NCBI GenBank assembly: GCA_945883425.1
Contig: CAMCXM010000013.1
Location: 1 to 40,518 of the forward strand
Direction of reading: 5' to 3'
From: Spirosoma fluviale
GTDB lineage: Bacteria; Bacteroidota; Bacteroidia; Cytophagales; Flexibacteraceae
Length of the DNA stretch: 40,518 nucleotides
In this document: one piece after another, positions 16,323-22,894 of the stretch
How the letters are laid out: the number at the start of each line of letters is the position of its first letter
Position numbering within the stretch: position 1 is the stretch's first letter
Program-made: the position numbers and the translations under genes
The notes under the pieces: model-generated
Seen by the model: only the letters and a program-made list of their open reading frames with translations
What the model was told of the DNA's origin: nothing
Database searches by the model: none

Positions 16323-18416
16323 TTATTGTTTTACCAGCTTTCGGGTCTGTGTTTGCGATCCGCTTTTCACGGAGATGATGTAAGCGCCTTTTGGCAATGA
16401 TCCGGTCTGAATCCGAAGAATTCCACCTTTGGACATTTGGTTGGCGTGCTCTTTTCGCATCACTCTTCCTTTCATATCGATTACCTCAACATCAGCAGAC
16501 CGACCTTCCCAGCCACCGGTCCACTGAATTTCCAGAACATCGCGGAATGGATTTGGGGAAACCAACAATGGTTCCGGCTGTACACGTACCTGATTGCTCA
16601 TCACAATAAAGGCAAGAGACGTATCGCTTTTGCAACCGTTGGCACTTGTTACAATCACCCGATAAGATCCTTCCTGAATGGGATTGAATGTGGAGTCGCT
16701 GCTGGTTTGTACCACCGCTCCTTCCCACAACCATTGGTAGGTCGATCCGGTGGGTGCACCGGTCGCGATGAGTGATCCGTTTAAACTAATTACGGGTGTG
16801 GCCGGTTTTGGATAAAAAACAGAGCTGAAAAAGGCAGTATCGCTTTTGCAGGAAGCAGAATCTTTGGCGTAAACCCAGTAATTACCAGTGGCAGAAATAC
16901 CGATATTATTTACGGTGCTTCCGGTCGACCAGTTGTAGTTTAGATTAGAAGGCAAAAATAACGGTACGGTATCACCGGAGCATCCGGTTACGTCAGCAAC
17001 AGAAGGTTTCGTTGGAAAAGGATTGATGCTGAATGTATAGTTTGCTGACGAATAACTCCAGCAGCCAAACGTATTGCGGGTTTGAACCTGCACATTGTAT
17101 GTCCCGGTATTCCGGAAAACAATCCGTCGGGTCGTGTCACCATTCGACCATTTGTATCCGGCAATGTCTGCTCCGGCCGGGGCCAGCAACACGATGGAAT
17201 CTCCGGCGCACACATTCTGGGCAGAAAAAGTAACAGCAGGAGTAGGTGGACCGCAGCGAATTTTCATCAGCTTTCCTGTGGTGTGGCGCAGCGAATACAC
17301 TTCTTTGTTGTGGTCAATTCCAAACGATGCAAGGGCACCACCAGCAAGGGCGATTTGTGTGTTCTCATATGCACCCGAAGCTCCTTTCATCAAAGTCCAG
17401 ATTTTCTGTGAACCATAATCACCATAAATGTAGGCTCCTTTCAGTTTGAACAACTCTTTGCCACGGTATACATACCCGCCTGTTACACTGTTACCCAACG
17501 ATCGGCCATAATCGAAAACGGGCTTCTCATATTTGCTTGTATCGCAGTTGTTGCAATTGGAATACGCATTATCGCCCTCCATAATTTTCCAGCCGTAATT
17601 GGCTCCCAGGCGAAACGTATCAACTTCTTCAATCACATTTTGTCCTACATCGGCCATCCAGATGGTGGGTCCGTCCGGATCTTTGGAAATTTTCCAGGGG
17701 TTTCTCATCCCATGACATCCGATTTCCTTTTTCGTATTACCCGTACTGTTGGCGAATGGATTATCCGATGGAATGCGGTAAGGTGAGGCTGCTGTATCCG
17801 GAACATTCACATCAATCCTGAGAATTTTCCCCAAAAAGTCCGCTTTATTCTGGGCACGATTGCCGGGATCTCCCCCGCTGCCTCCGTCACCCATGGCGAT
17901 GTAGAGATAGCCATCATCTCCAAAAATAATGGATCCACCATTGTGGTTGGAGTAAGGTTGATTAATCGACAACAGAATCCGCTCTGAGTTGGGATCCAGT
18001 TTGTTTGGGTTGGTCGGGTCAACTTTAAATCTTGAAACGATTGTTCTTAAATTCGGAGAAGTGGCCGTGTAATCCACAAATACATACCCATTCTGGCTGA
18101 AATTTGGATGAAAGGCCATTCCAAGAAGTCCGGTTTCTCCCAGACTTACATACGGCTGCATTTTCGACCTCAGATTGATAAAAGTTGTGGTGTCGTTTAC
18201 ATTCACAGTTCCCGAATCTTTGAACATTTTGATCCTTCCGTTTTGCTCGAGCACAAAAATTCTTTTTGTCTGGTCTGGCGAGGGTTCCATCCACACCGGA
18301 GAAATAAACTTGAGATTGGGCCATCGGTCTTCCAGATAGTATTGTGAATATCCTGGAAGCGAAAACCCCAGGGTCATCAGAATCCCGACAGTGATAAGTA
18401 GTCTTACCGTTTTCAT
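16323..18416 (-). CDS. secreted PQQ-dependent sugar dehydrogenase-like protein with T9SS tail
   Basis: The protein has 697 residues. After the signal peptide comes a six-bladed glucose/sorbosone dehydrogenase beta-propeller (about residues 35-390). It contains GETGLLGMAFHPNF, NHNGGSIIFGDDGYLYIAMGDGG, GNRAQNKADFLGKILRIDV, GMRNPWKI, MADVGQNVIEEV and NYGWKIMEG, which are the usual PQQ and metal-site segments. Three Ig/PKD-like repeats follow (CAGDSIVLLAP, CSGDTVPLFLP and others). A T9SS sorting domain ends the protein (VSPNPFRDVLEIQW). It would oxidise an aldose or act as a sugar-binding propeller outside the cell; the substrate is unknown. It begins eight bases after the dihydroorotase stop, so read-through transcription is likely. 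Confidence 0.9.
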   Translation of the reverse strand: MKTVRLLITVGILMTLGFSLPGYSQYYLEDRWPNLKFISPVWMEPSPDQTKRIFVLEQNGRIKMFKDSGTVNVNDTTTFINLRSKMQPYVSLGETGLLGMAFHPNFSQNGYVFVDYTATSPNLRTIVSRFKVDPTNPNKLDPNSERILLSINQPYSNHNGGSIIFGDDGYLYIAMGDGGSGGDPGNRAQNKADFLGKILRIDVNVPDTAASPYRIPSDNPFANSTGNTKKEIGCHGMRNPWKISKDPDGPTIWMADVGQNVIEEVDTFRLGANYGWKIMEGDNAYSNCNNCDTSKYEKPVFDYGRSLGNSVTGGYVYRGKELFKLKGAYIYGDYGSQKIWTLMKGASGAYENTQIALAGGALASFGIDHNKEVYSLRHTTGKLMKIRCGPPTPAVTFSAQNVCAGDSIVLLAPAGADIAGYKWSNGDTTRRIVFRNTGTYNVQVQTRNTFGCWSYSSANYTFSINPFPTKPSVADVTGCSGDTVPLFLPSNLNYNWSTGSTVNNIGISATGNYWVYAKDSASCKSDTAFFSSVFYPKPATPVISLNGSLIATGAPTGSTYQWLWEGAVVQTSSDSTFNPIQEGSYRVIVTSANGCKSDTSLAFIVMSNQVRVQPEPLLVSPNPFRDVLEIQWTGGWEGRSADVEVIDMKGRVMRKEHANQMSKGGILRIQTGSLPKGAYIISVKSGSQTQTRKLVKQ

Positions 18417-18424
18417 ATTGGTTG

Positions 18425-19759
18425 TTAACGATTGAAGTGGATGGCCTCTCCCTTTTGGTCTGTCAGAAACAAACCACGATCAAATGCGAGAATGCCATTC
18501 ACAAAAGTATACAAATTTTCTGCTTGTAAACGGGTGCCTGCCAACGGACTCCAGCCGCAATGGTACAGGACGGAATCGTTCGTTACCACCTGTTCTTTGT
18601 TTAGGGCAGCGATGGCCAGATCGGCCTTGTATCCTTCGCGGAGATATCCTCTTTCCACCACAGAAAACCGCTCTGCTGGCTGGTGACACATTTTCTCCAC
18701 CAGTTTCTCCAACGATATTTTTCCTTTAAGATGCCGGTCGAGCATCATGGCCAGGCTATGCTGAACAAGCGGTAGGCCGGAAGGACACTGTCCGTACGGT
18801 TGCTGTTTCTCCTCCCAGGTGTGTGGCGCATGGTCGGTTGCAATGATGTCGATGCGTCCGTCGGCAACGGCTTTCCATAAAGCATCCTGGTCTTCCTTGT
18901 TTTTGATGGCCGGATTGCATTTGATTTCTCTTCCCAGCTTGTCATAATCGGACGAATCAAACCAGAGATGATGAACGCAGGCTTCGGCGGTTATCTTTTT
19001 CCCTTTCATCGGGCCGGGTTGAAACAGGTTCAGTTCTTCAGCGGTGGTGATGTGGAGAATGTGCAGATTCGCACCATGCTTCTTTGCCAGCGAAACAGCC
19101 ATCGAAGAAGAAAGATAACAAGCTTCCCGGCTGCGAATGACCGGATGTTCGGAAAACGGAATGTTCGCCCCAAACCTGTTGGTCGCATCGGCCATGTTTC
19201 GACGGACGGTGGCCTCATCTTCGCAGTGGGTGGCGATCACCAACGGCGTTGAGGAAAAGATCTTTTCCAGAACCGGCTCTGCATCCACCAGCATATTACC
19301 GGTCGAAGACCCCATAAAAATCTTGATCCCGCAGGTTTTATATGGATCCACCCGAAGAACGTCTTCCTGATTTTCATTGGTGGCACCAAAAAAGAAAGCA
19401 TAATTGGCAAGACTGGTTTGAGATGCCGTATTCCGTTTCCAATCCAGTTGCTCTGCCGTTGTGGTGGTGGGATTTGTGTTGGGCATTTCCATAAAGGACG
19501 TAACGCCGCCCGCTACCGCTGCCCGGGATTCCGACCCGATGGTGGCTTTGTGCGTGAGGCCGGGTTCCCGAAAATGTACCTGATCGTCGATCAGTCCCGG
19601 GAAAATATGAAGTCCTTCACAATCGACGACGGTTTCATTCGGACGGGCAGAAAGTGATTGCCCAATGCTTTCAATCCGGTCGTGGTGAATCCGAAGATCG
19701 GCCTGAAAAATCTGGCCTTCATTTACCAGAGTTCCACCTTTCAGTAAGTATGCTGACAT
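18425..19759 (-). CDS. pyrC: dihydroorotase
   Basis: The enzyme cyclises carbamoyl-aspartate to dihydroorotate in pyrimidine synthesis. It is an amidohydrolase of about 444 residues, complete. Motifs are PGLIDDQVHFREPG near residue 60, GIKIFMGSSTGNM (the lysine that is usually carboxylated), ATHCEDE, HILHITT and IATDHAPH. The first metal motif reads DQVHFR where most class I enzymes have DxHxH, so Gln replaces the first His. From memory this is usual in Bacteroidota enzymes and does not by itself mean loss of activity. An ATG at 19765 is equally possible. It is divergent from the MazG-like gene and lies upstream of the PQQ dehydrogenase gene. Confidence 0.92.
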   Translation of the reverse strand: MSAYLLKGGTLVNEGQIFQADLRIHHDRIESIGQSLSARPNETVVDCEGLHIFPGLIDDQVHFREPGLTHKATIGSESRAAVAGGVTSFMEMPNTNPTTTTAEQLDWKRNTASQTSLANYAFFFGATNENQEDVLRVDPYKTCGIKIFMGSSTGNMLVDAEPVLEKIFSSTPLVIATHCEDEATVRRNMADATNRFGANIPFSEHPVIRSREACYLSSSMAVSLAKKHGANLHILHITTAEELNLFQPGPMKGKKITAEACVHHLWFDSSDYDKLGREIKCNPAIKNKEDQDALWKAVADGRIDIIATDHAPHTWEEKQQPYGQCPSGLPLVQHSLAMMLDRHLKGKISLEKLVEKMCHQPAERFSVVERGYLREGYKADLAIAALNKEQVVTNDSVLYHCGWSPLAGTRLQAENLYTFVNGILAFDRGLFLTDQKGEAIHFNR

Positions 19760-19845
19760 GCACAAGAATTTGTTTCGGCGAAATTCAGCATTTTCATTTT
19801 CTAAGCGATGGGATTTTATCTATTTGCCATCTTCAAACCTGTAAT

Positions 19846-20184
19846 ATGACAATCAGAGAGGCACAAAGCACGGTTGATGAATGGATAAAAACCATCGGAG
19901 TGCGCTACTTCAACGAACTCACCAATACGGCGGTGCTGATGGAAGAAGTGGGCGAACTGGCCCGGATCATGGCCAGAGAGTACGGCGAACAATCCTGGAA
20001 ACCCGGGGCAGAAAAGGAAGATCTGGGAGATGAAATGGCCGATGTGTTGTTTGTGTTGATCTGTCTGGCCAATCAGACGGGTGTCAATCTGGAGGAAGCG
20101 ATGCTGAAAAATCTGGAGAAGAAAACCAAACGGGATCTGAATCGCCATCGGGAAAACACCAAACTGGACGGACCCGGTCAATAG
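19846..20184 (+). CDS. MazG-like nucleotide pyrophosphohydrolase
   Basis: This is an all-alpha NTP pyrophosphatase of about 112 residues, the single-domain type related to iMazG and dCTPase RS21-C6. The metal-binding motif is split as EEVGELARI (ExxE) and EDLGDEMADVLFVL (ExxD). It probably removes aberrant nucleotides such as modified dNTPs, but the substrate is not known. The ATG at 19846 gives MTIREAQSTVDEWI, the usual N-terminus. Longer in-frame readings start inside the divergent pyrC. It is convergent with nuoA, 17 bases apart, with no terminator visible. Confidence 0.9.
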   Translation: MTIREAQSTVDEWIKTIGVRYFNELTNTAVLMEEVGELARIMAREYGEQSWKPGAEKEDLGDEMADVLFVLICLANQTGVNLEEAMLKNLEKKTKRDLNRHRENTKLDGPGQ

Positions 20185-20201
20185 GAATTCGCACGTTTTA
20201 T

Positions 20202-20699
20202 TTATGCTGAAACGCCAACCGTACTGTCCGGCCTGGGGGTTCTTTCCTGTTCGAGGTTGTATTGTTCGTAGGCAAAATCCGGAACCGGTCCGTTGAAAAC
20301 AGGTGTTTCAATTTCGGGCTTTTCCCAGGATAGATATCCTCTTGATAAGGCAAAAATATAACCGGCAAACAGCACCAGGGCGAAAACCAGCAGTTCCCAG
20401 CGAATCAGAAATTCCCAGACCCGAGGAGACGTTCCTTCCAGAGGATGAAACCGGGCCAGAAGGACGGGCGCCAGCAATACGATTTCGATTTCAAACAAAA
20501 GGAACAAAACGGCGGGCAGAAAATACCGGAAATTGAACCGGGCCCCTTTTCCTTCTGAGGGCTCCTCACCGCATTCGTAAAAAGTCAGCTTTTGAGGGTT
20601 GGGCTTCTGTGTTTGCAGCAATCGCGACATTCCATATCCCATGGCGATGAAAAGAAAGCCACCGGAAAAGAAGGAAAGAAGAAGCAGGTATGGATGCAT
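20202..20699 (-). CDS. nuoA: NADH-quinone oxidoreductase subunit A
   Basis: NuoA is a small membrane subunit of respiratory complex I near the quinone site. The 165-residue protein has three membrane helices, the conserved loop FYECGEEP with the key Cys, and FNFRYFLPAVLFLLFEIEIVLLAP, whose acidic residues are part of the proton path. A hydrophilic C-terminal tail of about 40 residues (PVFNGPVPDFAYEQYNLEQE) is longer than in E. coli. The ATG at 20699 is used because the alternative TTG at 20711 lies inside the -7 box. No other nuo gene flanks it, which is unusual since nuoA normally leads the nuo operon. Confidence 0.9.
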   Translation of the reverse strand: MHPYLLLLSFFSGGFLFIAMGYGMSRLLQTQKPNPQKLTFYECGEEPSEGKGARFNFRYFLPAVLFLLFEIEIVLLAPVLLARFHPLEGTSPRVWEFLIRWELLVFALVLFAGYIFALSRGYLSWEKPEIETPVFNGPVPDFAYEQYNLEQERTPRPDSTVGVSA

Positions 20700-20708
20700 G
20701 AATGGGCT

Positions 20709-20716
20709 CAAAAATA
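20709..20716 (-). promoter_or_regulatory. -7 box TATTTTTG of nuoA
   Basis: The minus-strand reading TATTTTTG matches TAnnTTTG and ends nine bases before the nuoA ATG at 20699, which implies a leader of only a few bases. Confidence 0.6.
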
Positions 20717-20731
20717 GGACAGGATTTTCAA

Positions 20732-20761
20732 TTTGTTGGCATCGCTGGTTTTCTACCTTTG
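20732..20761 (+). promoter_or_regulatory. promoter TTTG-N18-TACCTTTG of the DUF58 gene
   Basis: TTTG at 20732-20735 and TACCTTTG at 20754-20761 are spaced by 18 bases, a full match to the Bacteroidota sigma factor consensus. The ATG at 20783 follows 21 bases after the -7 box. Confidence 0.75.
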
Positions 20762-20782
20762 CAAAACCAATCCCAACCGCAC

Positions 20783-21655
20783 ATGGATCTGAGGGAAACC
20801 ATTCAAAAACTCCGGAACTACGAAATCAAAATACGGAAGGCGCTCAATTCGCAGATGCAGGGCGATTACCATTCGGTTTTCAAAGGCTCGGGGCTGGAGT
20901 TTAACGATGTACGGGAATACCAGTATGGCGACGATGTGCGGACCATCGACTGGAACGTGTCGGCCAAAGGGCACGGTACCTTTGTCAAGACCTTCAAAGA
21001 AGAAAAAGAACAGACGGTTTTCTTTCTTCTTGATGTTTCATCGTCTCAGGAAGTAGGGAAATTTGGAGCCAAGAAGCTGGATATGTGCAAGGAAATCTGC
21101 GGCGTTCTGGCTCTGTCGGCAGTGAAAGAAGGCAGCCAGGTGGGAGTGATTGCCTATAGCAACAAGCGGGAGAGCTACATCAAACCAGGCAAAGGCATGC
21201 AGCAGGCCTACCGGATCATTGCCGAATTGTTTGGAATGAAACCCCAGTCGGCCCAGACCGATCTGAATGCCGGCATCTATTTCACCATGAACATGCTGAA
21301 ACGGAAAAGCATCATCATTGTCCTGAGTGATTTTATCGACAACAATTACGACCAGGCCCTGAAAACGTTAAGCAGGAAACACGATGTGGTGGTGATCCAC
21401 CTGATGGACAAAAGGGAACGTGATTTTCCGAGTCTGGGCATCATGCCGCTTTTCGATCCGGAACAGAAAAAAACGTATTGGATCAACACCTCACTTCCGG
21501 GTTTCACCAAAAATGTGAAGCAGCAGTTTATGCAAAACCAGAAGCACCTCGAAGATCTCTGTAAGAAACAACGAACCAACTATCTGGCCATAACTACGAC
21601 AGACGATTATGTGGCGGCCCTGATCCGGTTGTTTAAAATCCGCAATGGAAAATAA
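20783..21655 (+). CDS. DUF58 domain protein with vWA-like fold
   Basis: This 290-residue protein carries the DUF58 signature GDYHSVFKGSGLEFNDVREYQYGDDVRTIDWNVSA. The following von Willebrand A-like domain has a MIDAS-type metal site FLLDVSSSQEVG and SIIIVLSDFID. DUF58 proteins usually occur beside MoxR AAA ATPases and membrane vWA proteins (the bat operon) and are thought to help assemble envelope or secreted complexes. No MoxR gene is adjacent here. The start at 20783 follows directly from the promoter at 20732-20761. The next gene overlaps by 11 bases, so the two are coupled. A second, distant DUF58 gene lies at 25104-26012. Confidence 0.88.
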   Translation: MDLRETIQKLRNYEIKIRKALNSQMQGDYHSVFKGSGLEFNDVREYQYGDDVRTIDWNVSAKGHGTFVKTFKEEKEQTVFFLLDVSSSQEVGKFGAKKLDMCKEICGVLALSAVKEGSQVGVIAYSNKRESYIKPGKGMQQAYRIIAELFGMKPQSAQTDLNAGIYFTMNMLKRKSIIIVLSDFIDNNYDQALKTLSRKHDVVVIHLMDKRERDFPSLGIMPLFDPEQKKTYWINTSLPGFTKNVKQQFMQNQKHLEDLCKKQRTNYLAITTTDDYVAALIRLFKIRNGK

Positions 21656-22019
21656 CGGGACACCGTCCGCTAAAGACCGGGCCTGGCATCCGATGGAGTA
21701 TGCCCATGTTTTTTTATGGCTGGTAAAAGATATGTGCTGGGCACAGGGATGGAAACTGGCCGGAACCATTATGGTGATTCCTACGATTGTGGTGGCCATC
21801 ATCCTCACCTGGCTCCAGAGATTTCAATCGGTTACCCTGGCACACAATGTGGCGATTACGCTCTGGATTACATCCAACAGTTTGTGGATGCTGGCCGAAT
21901 TCTATAAGCAGGAAGAAATTCTGAAACCGGTGAGTACAGCCGGCTTTGCCTTGGGCTTGATGGTTCTGGGAATCCAGTATCTGAAATTGCTGACGGGAAA
22001 TAAACAAAAAAGCCTCTGA
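21645..22019 (+). CDS. small integral membrane protein, unknown
   Basis: This 124-residue protein has about three membrane segments (GTIMVIPTIVVAIILTW, VAITLWITSNSLWMLAEF, GFALGLMVLGIQYLKLL). No known motif was recognised. It overlaps the upstream DUF58 gene by 11 bases, so the products may act together at the membrane, for example as anchor for the DUF58 protein; this is inference. Its stop codon lies inside the stem of the terminator that serves the opposite strand. Confidence 0.8.
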   Translation: MENNGTPSAKDRAWHPMEYAHVFLWLVKDMCWAQGWKLAGTIMVIPTIVVAIILTWLQRFQSVTLAHNVAITLWITSNSLWMLAEFYKQEEILKPVSTAGFALGLMVLGIQYLKLLTGNKQKSL

Positions 22020-22030
22020 TCAACAGAGGC
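22012..22030 (-). terminator. terminator of the 49-residue protein gene
   Basis: GCCTCTG pairs with CAGAGGC around five bases. On the minus strand a run of six T follows, so it is a good terminator for the minus-strand gene ending at 22038. On the plus strand it lacks a T-run and includes the stop codon of the gene ending at 22019. Confidence 0.85.
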
Positions 22031-22037
22031 CTTAGTG

Positions 22038-22187
22038 TTACGCAGTTGTAGAAAAAGACTTTTTCAACTCCTCCACGTCTACTTTTTTGATGACAGGAGT
22101 CAGGGTCAGTTGCTTGATCCGCTTCACGCGGGCATTGGCTACCGCTTTGTTTCTCTTGTCTTTTCGTTTTAATCGAGTTACACCCAT
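22038..22187 (-). CDS. small basic protein, 49 residues, conserved-looking
   Basis: The frame reads MGVTRLKRKDKRNKAVANAR, then VKRIKQLTLTPVIKKVDVEE, then LKKSFSTTA. It is flanked by its own promoter-like elements and a strong terminator, which argues that it is a real gene despite its length. The basic N-terminal half and the short TPVIKKVDVEEL part resemble small uncharacterised Bacteroidota proteins I recall that begin MGxTRLKRK. The charge suggests RNA or ribosome binding, but this is only inference. Confidence 0.78.
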   Translation of the reverse strand: MGVTRLKRKDKRNKAVANARVKRIKQLTLTPVIKKVDVEELKKSFSTTA

Positions 22188-22207
22188 GGCCTTCTAAATT
22201 TGGGCCG

Positions 22208-22238
22208 CAAAGATGGGGAATTGGATTTTTGATTCCAA
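22208..22238 (-). promoter_or_regulatory. promoter TTG-N20-CATCTTTG of the 49-residue protein gene
   Basis: On the minus strand TTG (inverse of 22236-22238) is followed after 20 bases by CATCTTTG (inverse of 22208-22215), a seven-of-eight match to TAnnTTTG. The ATG is 20 bases further on. Confidence 0.55.
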
Positions 22239-22390
22239 GCGATTGCAGAAAAAGGACAGTAAATCAAACGCTTTAAATCCTTAAACCTCTGATTTTCAAA
22301 TCCATGGTGGTGAAACTTTCCTCTTTAAGGACGGTGCTGCAATGGGATTTTCGTCTGGAAACAGTTGGTTCATGCTCAAAAACACATGAC

Positions 22391-22801
22391 TCAGGCCTTT
22401 TCTTTCAGCGAATTCTGGTATCGTTCTTCGGCTTTTGGGTCATATTCAACCCCTCCGAAAAAATGAAGCATCATCGATTTGCTCAACCGGCTGGTGAAAC
22501 TCACCATCAAAACCACCATGGTGGCCGAGACTCCAAAGTAAATCCATTGATTGGGATCGTCCAGCAATACATACGTCGCAACTCCCGATGCAACCAGAAT
22601 CGCTACATTCATAGCATAGTTGAAATACATACCGCCTTCGAAAAATGCAGGTTCCCGCTCGTACTTCAGGTTGCACACCGGGCAGTGGGTGAAGTACCGG
22701 CGTCCGGTTTTGAAATTGAAAGGGCTGTCGGTAAAAATCCGCCCCTTTTTACAGCGGGGACATTTACATTCGATGATTGCCTGAAATTTGGATATCGCCA
22801 T
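22391..22801 (-). CDS. DUF983 family membrane protein
   Basis: This 136-residue protein begins with a zinc-ribbon-like pair CPRCKKGRIF and CPVCNLKYEREPAFFEGGMYFNYAM, the DUF983 signature. Two membrane helices follow (NVAILVASGVATYVLL, IYFGVSATMVVLMVSF). The function of DUF983 is not established. The ATG at 22801 is chosen because a -7-like box lies 16 bases upstream, while a longer start at 22834 lies before that box. It is divergent from the ABC exporter gene. Confidence 0.87.
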   Translation of the reverse strand: MAISKFQAIIECKCPRCKKGRIFTDSPFNFKTGRRYFTHCPVCNLKYEREPAFFEGGMYFNYAMNVAILVASGVATYVLLDDPNQWIYFGVSATMVVLMVSFTSRLSKSMMLHFFGGVEYDPKAEERYQNSLKEKA

Positions 22802-22817
22802 TCGTAGTTTCGAGTTG

Positions 22818-22825
22818 CAAAGAAA
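22818..22825 (-). promoter_or_regulatory. -7-like box TTTCTTTG of the DUF983 gene
   Basis: The minus-strand reading TTTCTTTG matches seven of eight positions of TAnnTTTG and ends 16 bases before the ATG at 22801. Confidence 0.45.
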
Positions 22826-22879
22826 CGAAATCATACCGGTAATCCTGTTTCAAATCATTCTTAGGCAAGGGAAATTTCC

Positions 22880-22887
22880 TAGTTTTG
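22880..22887 (+). promoter_or_regulatory. -7 box TAGTTTTG of the ABC exporter gene
   Basis: TAGTTTTG matches TAnnTTTG and ends seven bases before the GTG start at 22895, so the messenger is probably leaderless. Confidence 0.65.
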
Positions 22888-22894
22888 CATCTCT

